Below, one piece after another: positions 20,011 through 28,567 of a stretch of 64,000 bases of DNA. Positions within the stretch are counted from its first letter, which is position 1, and the number at the start of each line of letters is the position of its first letter. The notes beneath the pieces were generated by a model. The model was not told the DNA's origin. It did no database searches and was given only the letters and a program-made list of their open reading frames with translations. A program made the translations under genes and the position numbers. The stretch is taken from the NCBI RefSeq assembly GCF_002139855.1, contig NZ_CP018789.1, positions 1,302,001-1,366,000 on the forward strand, in the 5' to 3' direction. The stretch is from Campylobacter porcelli (GTDB lineage Bacteria; Campylobacterota; Campylobacteria; Campylobacterales; Campylobacteraceae).

Positions 20011-21009
20011 ATGCAAAAAGTATATATAATAGCTGAAGCAGGGGTAAATCACAATGGCAGTTTAGATATCGCTAAAGCCTTGATAGATGAGGCTTACAGG
20101 GCTGGAGCAGATGCGGTGAAATTTCAAACTTTTAAGGCTGAGAATTTAGCTAGTAAAACGGCTTTAAAAGCTAGTTATCAAAAGCAAACTACAAATGCCA
20201 ACCAAAGTCAATATGATATGCTAAAAGCCCTTGAGCTAAGCTATGATGACCATGTTGAGCTAATCTCACACGCTAAAAGCCTTGGGATTGACTTTTTATC
20301 TACGGCTTTTGATATAGACTCAGCTAATATGCTCTATGAGCTTGGGATTAAGAGTTTTAAAATTCCAAGTGGGGAGATTACAAATTTACCCCTACTTCGC
20401 ACCATAGCTAAATTTCAAAAACCGATAATTCTCTCAACTGGTATGGCGACAATGAGTGAAATAGGCGATGCTTTAAGCATTCTTACGCAATATACAAAGC
20501 TAGAAAATATCACGATTTTACACGCCAATACGCAGTATCCAACCCCATTTTGTGATGTGAATTTAAAAGCGATGAATAGCATTGGGGCGGAATTTGGGGT
20601 TAAATTTGGCTATAGCGATCACACTTTGGGGATTTATGTGCCTATTGGGGCTGTTGCCCTTGGCGCTAGCGTGATAGAGAAGCACTTCACACTTGATAAA
20701 ACTCAAAATGGCCCAGATCACAAAGCTAGTTCAGAGCCAAATGAGCTAAAAATGATGGTAGATGGGATTAGGGCTATGGAGGCCTCTTTAGGCGATGGTA
20801 TCAAGCGTCCAAGCCCAAGCGAGATTGAAAATATCAATATCGTTAGAAAATCCATAGTAGCAAAGCGTGATATTATTAAGGGGGAAATTTTAAATGAGCA
20901 AAATATCACCACCAAAAGAAGCCTTCTAATTGGCATAAGTCCGATGAAATGGGATAAAGTCATAGGGCAAATAGCTAAAAAAGATTATAAAAAAGATGAG
21001 ATAATATGA
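20011..21009 (+). CDS. legI: Legionaminic acid synthase
   Basis: 332 residues from ATG 20011; a TTG at 19999 inside the pseI end is the alternative. NeuB family: IIAEAGVNHNGSLDIAKALI, STGMATMSEIGDA, GYSDHTLGI, IEKHFTLDKTQNGPDHKAS and a C-terminal SAF domain. The NGPDHKAS motif is typical of NeuB/LegI. Condenses a 2,4-diacetamido-mannose-type sugar with phosphoenolpyruvate. Overlaps legG by four bases. Confidence 0.88.
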   Translation: MQKVYIIAEAGVNHNGSLDIAKALIDEAYRAGADAVKFQTFKAENLASKTALKASYQKQTTNANQSQYDMLKALELSYDDHVELISHAKSLGIDFLSTAFDIDSANMLYELGIKSFKIPSGEITNLPLLRTIAKFQKPIILSTGMATMSEIGDALSILTQYTKLENITILHANTQYPTPFCDVNLKAMNSIGAEFGVKFGYSDHTLGIYVPIGAVALGASVIEKHFTLDKTQNGPDHKASSEPNELKMMVDGIRAMEASLGDGIKRPSPSEIENINIVRKSIVAKRDIIKGEILNEQNITTKRSLLIGISPMKWDKVIGQIAKKDYKKDEII

Positions 21010-22154
21010 GAAAAATTTGTGTAATTACAGGCTCTAGGGCTGAGTATGGGCTATTATATTGGCTTATTAGTGAGCTTAGCATTAGTGATAGTCTAAGACT
21101 TCAGCTAGTAGTTACAGGTAGCCATCTAAGAAGCGAATATGGCAATACATATTTAGAAATTCAAAATGAGTTTAATATCGATAAAAAAGTAGATATATTA
21201 AATTTCTCCAATGACGCTCTTGGCGTGTGTAAATCAATGGGTGAAGCTATTAGCAAAATTGGCAAAGCCTTAAGTGAGCTTAGCCCTGATATTGTGGTTG
21301 TTTTGGGTGATAGATATGAGATATTTTGTGCTGCGGCGGCTGCTTTGGTACTTGGAATTCCTATAGCTCATATTCATGGTGGTGAGCTAAGTGCTGGAGC
21401 GATAGATGAAGCGTTTAGACATAGCATTACTAAGATGGCAAATATCCATTTTACCGCAACCAAAGAGTATGCTAAAAGGGTGGCTCAGCTAGGAGAGGAT
21501 CCTAAATTTATATTTAATGTCGGTGGAATGGGGATTGAAAATATCAAAAGATTAAAGCTTTTAAGCAAAAGAAAATTTCAAGACTCAATCAAATTTAAAT
21601 TAAATAAGAAAAATATCTTAGTTACATACCATCCACTCACTACAAAAAAGGATAGTCAAGATGACTTTAAAGAGATTTTAAAAGCCCTAAGTGAGCTAAA
21701 AGATACAAATATCATCTTTACCAAAGCCAATAGCGATGCTGGTGGAATGGCTATAAATAAAATGATAGATGAGTATGTCAAATCCCACCCAAACTCCATC
21801 GCCTTTGCCTCTTTGGGTAGCTTAAGGTATTTAAGTGCTTTAAAATATGTAGATATAATCTTAGGCAATAGCTCAAGCGGTCTTTTAGAAGCCCCAAGCT
21901 TAGGGGTTGCTACTATAAATGTAGGCTCTAGGCAAGATGGTAGATTAAAGGCTTTAAGCGTCATCGATACTAAGCCGATTAAATCTCAAATTTTAAAAGC
22001 GATAAAACTAGCCTACACTTCAAAATTTCAAAAAATAGTCCAAAAAAAGCAAAATCCATATGGCAACTCAAAACCTAGCAAAGCCATAATAAAGGTGCTA
22101 AAAAATATAAATTTAAAAGGCATAACAGTAAAAAAATTTAAGGATATAGTATGA
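21006..22154 (+). CDS. legG: UDP-/GDP-sugar 2-epimerase, hydrolysing (legionaminic acid pathway)
   Basis: 382 residues. NeuC/WecB fold: TGSRAEYGLLYWLI at the N-terminus, VLGDRYEIFCAAAAALVLGI, HIHGGELSAGAIDEAFRHSI and the LGNSSSGLLEAPSLGVATI sugar-nucleotide site. It inverts C2 and releases the nucleotide to give the LegI substrate. Starts in an ATGA overlap with legI. Its TGA stop overlaps an ATG (22151) leading into the G8 tract before ptmE. Confidence 0.88.
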   Translation: MRKICVITGSRAEYGLLYWLISELSISDSLRLQLVVTGSHLRSEYGNTYLEIQNEFNIDKKVDILNFSNDALGVCKSMGEAISKIGKALSELSPDIVVVLGDRYEIFCAAAAALVLGIPIAHIHGGELSAGAIDEAFRHSITKMANIHFTATKEYAKRVAQLGEDPKFIFNVGGMGIENIKRLKLLSKRKFQDSIKFKLNKKNILVTYHPLTTKKDSQDDFKEILKALSELKDTNIIFTKANSDAGGMAINKMIDEYVKSHPNSIAFASLGSLRYLSALKYVDIILGNSSSGLLEAPSLGVATINVGSRQDGRLKALSVIDTKPIKSQILKAIKLAYTSKFQKIVQKKQNPYGNSKPSKAIIKVLKNINLKGITVKKFKDIV

Positions 22155-22160
22155 GAGATT

Positions 22161-22168
22161 GGGGGGGG
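22161..22168 (+). repeat. G8 tract at the legG-ptmE junction
   Basis: Eight consecutive G between legG and ptmE. With nine G the ATG at 22151, which overlaps the legG stop, would be in frame with ptmE and add 16 residues to the predicted start. With eight G the same ATG opens an 18-codon frame ending at 22207, just inside ptmE. Confidence 0.85.
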
Positions 22169-22197
22169 TATTGCCCTATGAGCAAAAAGGGTATATT

Positions 22198-23235
22198 ATG
22201 GATATAAACTCTATAAAACTAAGCCCAAATAGCACGATCAAAGAGGCATTAAAGATAATAAACAATGGTGCTTTACAAATGGCTTTGGTCGTAGATGAAA
22301 ATGGAGCGCTCCTAGGCACGATAAGCGATGGAGATATCAGGCGTGGACTACTAAATTCAATGGAGCTTACTAGTAGCATTGAGAGCCTATACTACCGCAC
22401 GCCGATCATCTCAAATTCCCCCATAATCCCAGCTTCTATCCTAACAAAAGCAAAAGCCAAAAATATCCGCTACATACCAATTATAGATCAAAATGGCATA
22501 GCAATAGCGATCAAAAATATCTATGAATCAAACAAAACAAAGCCAAATCAAGTGGTATTGATGGCAGGCGGACTTGGTATGAGACTTCGCCCACTTACTA
22601 GCAAAATCCCAAAGCCAATGCTCCATGTAGGGCCAAAGCCCATTTTACAAACCATAATCGAAAGCTTTACTTCTTATGGATACCTAAATTTTACAATATG
22701 CGTTAATTACCGCTCAGAGATTATCAAAGAGTATTTTGGCAATGGGGATAAATTTGGTATAAATATCAGCTACATTCACGAGAGCAAACGGCTAGGAACG
22801 GCTGGGGCTTTAAGCCTTATTGATAGACCACAAGATGAGTTTTTCGTGATGAATGCTGATCTGCTAACTAACGCTGATTTTAGCAAGCTTCACGACTATC
22901 ACAACGCTCATAAATCCATAGCCACAATGTGCGTGCGAGAGTATGAGATGCAAGTGCCTTATGGGGTTGTAAATTTAGATGATAACACCATAAAATCCAT
23001 CACAGAAAAGCCAAAATCCAAATTTCATGTAAGTGCTGGAATATATATGCTAAAGCCACAAATTTTGGATTTAATAGATAAAAATAGCTATCTTGATATG
23101 CCAGATCTATTTAATCAACTAGCCGCTAAAGGCCTTAACCCAAAGGCCTATCCAATTAGCGAAAAGTGGCTAGATATAGGTAGAATCGAGGAGTATAATA
23201 CCGCAAATGAAATTTATAATGAGTTTTTCTCATGA
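22198..23235 (+). CDS. ptmE: Glucosamine-1-phosphate guanylyltransferase with CBS domains
   Basis: 345 residues from ATG 22198 (AAAGGG upstream). An N-terminal tandem CBS region (about 5-115, MALVVDENGALLGTISDGDI) precedes a nucleotidyltransferase domain (VVLMAGGLGMRLRPLTSKIP, KPMLHVGPKPI, NADLLTNADFSKL). This architecture is that of PtmE, which makes GDP-GlcN for the GDP-linked legionaminic route. A G8 tract upstream may switch the N-terminus or its translational coupling to legG. Overlaps ptmF by four bases. Confidence 0.87.
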   Translation: MDINSIKLSPNSTIKEALKIINNGALQMALVVDENGALLGTISDGDIRRGLLNSMELTSSIESLYYRTPIISNSPIIPASILTKAKAKNIRYIPIIDQNGIAIAIKNIYESNKTKPNQVVLMAGGLGMRLRPLTSKIPKPMLHVGPKPILQTIIESFTSYGYLNFTICVNYRSEIIKEYFGNGDKFGINISYIHESKRLGTAGALSLIDRPQDEFFVMNADLLTNADFSKLHDYHNAHKSIATMCVREYEMQVPYGVVNLDDNTIKSITEKPKSKFHVSAGIYMLKPQILDLIDKNSYLDMPDLFNQLAAKGLNPKAYPISEKWLDIGRIEEYNTANEIYNEFFS

Positions 23236-24125
23236 AAGCACTCATCATCTCTATGGGTTCAATCGGGCTTAGACACTATGAAGTGCTAAGCAAAATGGGG
23301 ATAAAAGCCCACGCCATATCATCGCAAAATATAGAAAATATCACTATTTACAAAGATTTACATGAGGTAAATTTAGAGATATATGACTATTTTATCATCG
23401 CTTCTGCGACGCATCTGCACTATGAGCATTTAAGCTATATTGACTCTAAAGCATCTGGCAAAATCATACTTTGCGAAAAGCCGTTATTTGATAAATTGAA
23501 GCCATTTAGCCCAAATAATCAAATTCTAATTGGCTATAATCTTAGATTTCACCCTTTGATATTAAAGCTAAAAGATATGCTAAAAAATGAAAAAATTCTA
23601 TCCATTGAGGCACGATGCGGTCAATATCTACCTTCTTGGCGAAAAAGGGATTATACCAAATCATATAGTGCTTATAAAGAGCGTGGTGGTGGGGTTTTGC
23701 TAGATCTTAGCCACGAGATTGATTATATCAGATTTTTATGTGGATTTAAGCTAGAATTAATCAAAGGCGTTCAAGATAAAATTTCAAATTTAAACATCAC
23801 AAGCGATGATATATCAATGATATTAGCTCGCTCTAATGGTGCTTTAATCAATATTAGCCTAAACTACCTAAGCAAAATGCCTAATCGCCAAATTTTCGTT
23901 GAAACAAATGATAATAGCTATCATCTTGATCTTATAGCAAATGAGCTTAAAATCACTAATAAAGATAGATTAACCACGCTAATCAATGAGCCAAATTTAG
24001 ATAGAAATGCTCTATTTATGGCTATGCACGCCGATGCTTTGGGCCTGCAAAAATATATATGTAAATTGAGTGAAGCTCTAGATACAATGAGATTAATAGA
24101 TCAAATTCAAAAGGATAATAGATGA
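23232..24125 (+). CDS. ptmF: Gfo/Idh/MocA-family oxidoreductase PtmF
   Basis: 297 residues. N-terminal Rossmann fold (LIISMGSIGLRHYEVLSKMG), the CEKPLF motif with the catalytic-type lysine, and RGGGVLLDLSHEIDYIRFL of the C-terminal domain. In C. jejuni, PtmF with PtmA is required for GDP-GlcN synthesis from the fructose-6-phosphate side. Order legG-ptmE-ptmF-legF-ptmA supports the name. ATGA overlaps on both sides. Confidence 0.85.
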   Translation: MKALIISMGSIGLRHYEVLSKMGIKAHAISSQNIENITIYKDLHEVNLEIYDYFIIASATHLHYEHLSYIDSKASGKIILCEKPLFDKLKPFSPNNQILIGYNLRFHPLILKLKDMLKNEKILSIEARCGQYLPSWRKRDYTKSYSAYKERGGGVLLDLSHEIDYIRFLCGFKLELIKGVQDKISNLNITSDDISMILARSNGALINISLNYLSKMPNRQIFVETNDNSYHLDLIANELKITNKDRLTTLINEPNLDRNALFMAMHADALGLQKYICKLSEALDTMRLIDQIQKDNR

Positions 24126-24823
24126 GTGATATACTATGTACCATCTGTGCTAGGGGCGGTAGCAAGGGAGTTAAGAATAAAAATATCCGCCAAATTGCTG
24201 GTCTTGCGCTAATTGCTCACACGATAAATCAAGCTAGAGAGTGTGGACTATTTGATCACATAGTTATCAGCACAGATAGCGATGAGATAGCTAGTGTGGC
24301 TCAAAATTATGGCGGTGAAGTATTTTTCAAGCGAGAATCAAGCCTAGCTAGCGATAGCGCCGGCAAGATCCCTGCTATCCGTGATGCGCTCATTAGATCG
24401 CAAGAGCATTATAAGCGTGAATTTCCTTATATAATAGACCTTGATGCCACTTCGCCACTTAGATTAGCTAGTGATATCAAAGCAGCTTTTAAGCAGTTTA
24501 TAGATGATGATAATGATATTTTAATCACAGCCACACCTAGTCGCCGCAGCCCATACTTTAACCTTATAGAAAGACAAAGCGATGGCTCAATAAATTTAAG
24601 CAAACCATTGCCAAAGGCGATACTACGCAGACAAGACGCACCCCAAACCTACGATATGAACGCCTCAATCTATATATGGAAATCTCAAATTTTATTAAAT
24701 CACGATGAGCTATTTTTGCCTAAAACTGGACTATATATAATGCCTCAAAATCGTAGCATTGATATTGATGATGAGCTGGATTTTATGATTGTAGAGCATA
24801 TTTTAAGGAGTCAAAATGCTTAA
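24122..24823 (+). CDS. legF: CMP-legionaminic acid synthetase
   Basis: 233 residues. CMP-nonulosonate synthetase fold: LCTICARGGSKGVKNKNIRQ is the CTP site, then VISTDSDEIASVA and RRQDAPQTYDMNASIYIW, typical of LegF/PtmB. Activates legionaminic acid for flagellin glycosylation. Its CTP motif GGSKGVKNKN differs from that of pseF (GGSKRIPRKN), supporting different substrates for the two synthetases in this locus. Confidence 0.87.
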   Translation: MSDILCTICARGGSKGVKNKNIRQIAGLALIAHTINQARECGLFDHIVISTDSDEIASVAQNYGGEVFFKRESSLASDSAGKIPAIRDALIRSQEHYKREFPYIIDLDATSPLRLASDIKAAFKQFIDDDNDILITATPSRRSPYFNLIERQSDGSINLSKPLPKAILRRQDAPQTYDMNASIYIWKSQILLNHDELFLPKTGLYIMPQNRSIDIDDELDFMIVEHILRSQNA

Positions 24824-25550
24824 AGATAAGGTAGTTATCATCATTGGAGGCTCAGGATTAATCGGTAAAGCTTTTATAAATTCCACCATCAAAAATCACG
24901 CTATAGCGATCAATGCTGATTTAACAAAGCCAAATATAGAGCAAAAATGCGAATTTATAAATACAGATATAACCAAGCAAAACTCGCTTGATAGCCTCAT
25001 AGAGCAAGTTAGCCAAAAATATGGCAAGATAGATGCTGTGGTAAATTCAGCCTATCCTAGAACCAAAAGCTTTTCAAATCACTTTTTTGATGTGGATTAT
25101 GATGATTTTTGTATCAATACAAATCTCCAGCTTGGCGGGGCATTTTTAGTAATGCAAAGATTTGCTAAATACTTTAAAACTCAAGGTTATGGCAATATAA
25201 TCACACTCTCATCTATACAAGGCGTGGTAGCTCCTAAATTCCAAACATATGAAGGCACACAAATGAGCTCACCAGTAGCTTATAGCGCTATTAAAGCTGG
25301 GGTATTACACCTAAGCCGCTACCTAGCTAAATACCTAAAAGGGAGCAACATTAGGGTCAATTGTATAAGCCCAGGGGGAATTTTGGATAATCAAAATGAG
25401 ATATTCTTAAAACAATATAAAGATGTCTGCCTAAGCAAGGGAATGCTCGATCCTAGCGATATTTGCGGAGCTTTGATATTTTTGCTTAGTGATTATAGTC
25501 AGTTTATAAACGGGCAAAATATCATAATTGATGATGGCTTTTGCTTATAG
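24816..25550 (+). CDS. ptmA: Short-chain dehydrogenase PtmA
   Basis: 244 residues. SDR fold: VVIIGGSGLIGKAFI (NAD site), NSAYPRT, ITLSSIQGV and the YSAIKAG active-site Tyr/Lys. Acts with PtmF and PtmE in precursor synthesis for legionaminic acid in C. jejuni. Strong AAGGAG before ATG; overlaps legF by eight bases. Last gene of the overlapping operon; a new -10 follows. Confidence 0.85.
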   Translation: MLKDKVVIIIGGSGLIGKAFINSTIKNHAIAINADLTKPNIEQKCEFINTDITKQNSLDSLIEQVSQKYGKIDAVVNSAYPRTKSFSNHFFDVDYDDFCINTNLQLGGAFLVMQRFAKYFKTQGYGNIITLSSIQGVVAPKFQTYEGTQMSSPVAYSAIKAGVLHLSRYLAKYLKGSNIRVNCISPGGILDNQNEIFLKQYKDVCLSKGMLDPSDICGALIFLLSDYSQFINGQNIIIDDGFCL

Positions 25551-25563
25551 AGTTAAATTTAGC

Positions 25564-25569
25564 TATAAT
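25564..25569 (+). promoter_or_regulatory. -10 element for the methyltransferase gene
   Basis: GCTATAATT 24 bp upstream of the ATG, between ptmA and the methyltransferase, suggesting independent transcription. Confidence 0.5.
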
Positions 25570-25592
25570 TAAACAAATTTAAAAGGAGAAAA

Positions 25593-26282
25593 ATGGATAA
25601 TTCACTATCAGCATACATCACAAAGTATGACAAACAAGGCTATGGGCTACATTTTCCAGATGGGCATGTGATTAGATTTTATGAGAGAATTTTAAATTTC
25701 GCTCTTAATAAAACTAGTGGAAATCTATTAGATTTTGGTTGTGGTAATGGGGTTCATTCTAAATATTTTGCTAAGCGTTCAGGGGGGGGTATAAGGCCAT
25801 TTGGCATAGATATTGTGCCAAGCTTAAAGCAAATTTGGCATAACGACCCGCTAATTTGCCAAGAGAATTTTCACATCATCGAGCCTAATAGCTCATTTTC
25901 TCATCTATTTAGTCAAAAAATGGATTTTATATTTGCTAATCAAAGCTTATATTATCTTACTAAAAATGATTTTAATACCACTTTAAAAGAGCTTTATGAT
26001 CTTTGTAATGATGGGGCTATAATCTTTGCAACTATGATGGCTAGTGAATGCTATGATATGTATCAAAAATCCAAACCACTCTCAAATGGCCTGACCCATA
26101 TCCAAGGAACTCCAACAGGAAGAATGAGTGAAAACTCATATATAAGATTTACTGATGATATAGAGCAGTTAAAAGATGATTTTAAGCTATTTGAGCCACT
26201 TTATTGGGGAGATTACACACCAATTAATCTATACAATTTTGAAGGTAGCTCACGACATTTTATATTTATCGGTAAAAAATAA
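25593..26282 (+). CDS. Class I SAM-dependent methyltransferase, probably phase-variable
   Basis: 229 residues. The glycine-rich SAM site LLDFGCGNGVHSKYF (about 46-60) and a second acidic loop (PFGIDIVPSL) mark a class I methyltransferase. A G8 tract (25782-25789) falls at about codons 64-66, encoding a Gly-Gly-Gly linker, so one-base slippage would truncate it to about a third. In the state seen it is ON. Placement after ptmA suggests methylation of a flagellar nonulosonate or its acyl group; this is inference. Confidence 0.8.
   Translation: MDNSLSAYITKYDKQGYGLHFPDGHVIRFYERILNFALNKTSGNLLDFGCGNGVHSKYFAKRSGGGIRPFGIDIVPSLKQIWHNDPLICQENFHIIEPNSSFSHLFSQKMDFIFANQSLYYLTKNDFNTTLKELYDLCNDGAIIFATMMASECYDMYQKSKPLSNGLTHIQGTPTGRMSENSYIRFTDDIEQLKDDFKLFEPLYWGDYTPINLYNFEGSSRHFIFIGKK
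25782..25789 (+). repeat. G8 tract inside the methyltransferase gene
   Basis: Eight G within the coding sequence, reading in frame. Typical Campylobacter contingency-locus tract. Confidence 0.85.
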
Positions 26283-26288
26283 TACAAT

Positions 26289-26310
26289 AACCCTAGGTCT
26301 ATCCTAGGTT
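26289..26310 (+). terminator. Possible terminator after the methyltransferase gene
   Basis: AACC(C)TAGG and CCTAGGTT form a short stem around TCTAT, 7 bp after the stop. The following T-run is weak. Convergent with the glycosyltransferase pseudogene. Confidence 0.35.
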
Positions 26311-26402
26311 GATGCTTTTACATAAGCAGATAAAATAATTAATACTGATTTATTTTGAGATATAGAGCTTCAAACATTAAACTTATACCAAATATATTAA
26401 TA

Positions 26403-27448
26403 TTATTTTATACCAACAATCTCTTTTATATACTCAATTCTATGCGACCAAGTATGATTATTGGCTATATATTCTGCTGCAGATTTTAACTTATCCTTAG
26501 TAATTTTATCCATACCAAATTTATTAATCTTATACAATATATCCTCTAATTCATATTCATCTCTAAAAGAGTATAGATAATCCTTAAAGTAATTTTTAAT
26601 AGCCGGTGTATCATTAGTAACTGCTATTCTGCCACATGCTAATATCTCAATTAATCTCCTTGAAAACATAGTAGGAGAATTCTCAATAGTATTTACATTT
26701 AAAGATACTAAATAGTTTTTATAGACATCTGCAGTTTTATGATATTCTATAGATGGAAAAATATTGGCACAATAGATATTTGGGTATCTATACATATCAG
26801 ATTTTCTTTCTGAATTTCTATCATAAATATCTAGACCTAATATTTGAGATGATAGCTTAAACATCATATCTTGCCAATATCTCCGTTTATCATGTATATG
26901 AGTAGAATAGCTTCCTACAAAATTTGCTTTTTTGAATTTATATTCAAATCCAGAGAAATTATGAAACTTAGATTGAACTGCAAATATTAAAGTATTAACA
27001 GCAACATTACTATCTACAACAGCCCTATATTTTGGAATACAATTTTGATCTACAGTAAAAATATGATCAAATAATTTTGCACTATCTATAAATCTATCAA
27101 AATGCACTCCATCTTCTTTATTCCAAAAAACAGTAGAAATTTTTAAATCTTTAGCATATTGTACACCGCCTTTAACTGCTTATTATTGCGCACTATTCTT
27201 TTTTTAATATAGTTTAGAATAAATCGTAATTGTATCTTATTGTATTTTAAGGAATTGGAATATGAGGCTATTTTATATTTCCATAAATCATTATAACCAT
27301 TCCAGGCAGACTCTACAAATAAAATATCTGGCTTCCACTGTCGAAGTACATTTTTATAATTATATTTTGTTATATTGGTTACGCTAATATTATCCTCTGC
27401 CATCAAAGAACTCATAGTAAACTTATCGGCAATTAAAGCTATTTTCAT
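26403..27448 (-). pseudogene. CgeB-like glycosyltransferase, broken by a frameshift
   Basis: Two frames make one gene. The N-terminal part (27143-27448, IALIADKFTMSS, PDILFVESAWNGYNDLWKYK) and the C-terminal part (26403-27107, FDRFIDSAKLFDHIFTVDQN, FSRRLIEILACGRIAVTND) match the start and end of a single glycosyltransferase of the CgeB / group-1 type common in Campylobacter glycan loci. Reading across about 27167-27172 in the shifted frame gives VQYAKDLKISTVFWNKEDG, which joins them perfectly, so one base is missing there. No homopolymer is present, so it looks like real decay or a sequencing error rather than phase variation. Confidence 0.8.
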
Positions 27449-27829
27449 AAAAATCCAATTTATAGTCTAAATTTAAACAGTTAATACTATGGTTTATTAT
27501 ATCTAATTATTTAACAAAAGCAACTTAAATAACCATTATTTAAATTTTAATTTATAATAACAAATTTACACTACCTATAGAGTATTAATTTTTATTATTA
27601 TGATAAATTAATATGGCATAGAGTTAAGAGAAATAATTATAAATAAACTAAATAAAAAGTGGAGATTGCCACTTTTTATTAAAAATATAAGATGAGTAGA
27701 TAAAATTTAAACTAAATAAACTAACTAAATAAATAAAAATAAACTAAACTGAAAAATATAAACCAACTAAGCCAGATAATAACAGTCAAATAACAACATC
27801 TGCTTTTATAGATTTGATCAGTATCAAAT
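27449..27829. other. Intergenic region containing the left end of toxin repeat A
   Basis: No gene. Positions 27449-27518 are unique; from 27519 the sequence is the shared 3' flank of the cdt repeat, starting with the last codons of fliY (GCAACTTAAATAA), followed by the terminator hairpin and an AT-rich spacer. Confidence 0.75.
27654..27677. terminator. Bidirectional terminator downstream of cdtC, copy A
   Basis: AAAAAGTGG and CCACTTTTT form a 9-bp stem with a 6-base loop, with A-rich and T-rich sides, so it can act on both strands. It lies 153 bp after the cdtC stop. Confidence 0.8.
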
Positions 27830-28567
27830 CTAATCAAGCGGTTGTAAAATAGCAGCCTCTCTAATCTCAGGCATTATAGCCCAAAGCTTTGGCAAATCTA
27901 CACCAAATCCCTCTCTTAATTCACATTTTAATATTCCCACTCTTTGCCATGGCTCTAAATTAGGATTAAAAAATGTGCTTATACACTCCTTACCACCTAA
28001 GACTAAAGATCTTATCTCCACAGCATCACTTAAAAGTGGTATTAACTGAAATACGGTCTCAAATTTCTTTTTATTTAAATCTGCAAAGCAGTTTTTTAGC
28101 ATAAAAAATCCACTCTCATCAATTCCTAAGCACTCATTTATATCATTAGCTGATACAAACTGAATATACTCAAGGCTTAAATGTGCAAAGCTATCAACCC
28201 TTTTAATATCACTAATTACACTTGGTTCAAATGCTTTAACCTCTCTTAGGTTATAATTAAAGGTCTCATCTGATTTACCTAAATTTACCACCAAAGGCAT
28301 ACCTGTATCAAGGGATCTTAGGCTTAAAGGCAAAGTAAATGGATCAAAGCCATCTTGATTATTTGATGAGCTAGTTAAGATTGGTGTTTTTATTTTATCA
28401 TTTAATAATGGAGCTCTATCTGGGGCTCTTTTTTCATCTGGGGCTTTGCTTATATCTCCAGCAAAGCCTTGTGAGCCATCAAGCTTTAAAAATGTCTTAT
28501 TTGGCGTTGAGGCACAACTAACGATAAATATAGATATTAGAGTTATTAAAGATAGAGTTTTTATCAT
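27830..28567 (-). CDS. cdtC: Cytolethal distending toxin subunit C, copy A
   Basis: 245 residues. Lipobox-like signal peptide (LISIFIVSC, Cys18), a 60-residue linker rich in Pro/Asp/Ser, then a ricin-type beta-trefoil (about 90-235; FVSANDINECLGID, FETVFQLIPLLSD, SLVLGGKECISTFFNPNLE). CdtC and CdtA form the cell-binding part that carries CdtB. Campylobacter CdtC is usually near 190 residues and lacks a lipobox, so the longer N-terminus is unusual. Start overlaps cdtB stop by four bases. Ends before a strong hairpin. Confidence 0.88.
   Translation of the reverse strand: MIKTLSLITLISIFIVSCASTPNKTFLKLDGSQGFAGDISKAPDEKRAPDRAPLLNDKIKTPILTSSSNNQDGFDPFTLPLSLRSLDTGMPLVVNLGKSDETFNYNLREVKAFEPSVISDIKRVDSFAHLSLEYIQFVSANDINECLGIDESGFFMLKNCFADLNKKKFETVFQLIPLLSDAVEIRSLVLGGKECISTFFNPNLEPWQRVGILKCELREGFGVDLPKLWAIMPEIREAAILQPLD

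Noticed and set aside
15446..24823. N-acetylneuraminic (sialic) acid pathway (neuA/neuB/neuC)
   Set aside because: The presence of ptmA, ptmE and ptmF and two different synthase/CMP-synthetase pairs fits pseudaminic plus legionaminic acid rather than Neu5Ac.
27449..27829. CRISPR array or tandem repeat in AT-rich spacer DNA near the toxin copies
   Set aside because: Only low-complexity AAATAAACTAA-type runs; no regular direct repeats with spacers, and no cas genes in the window.
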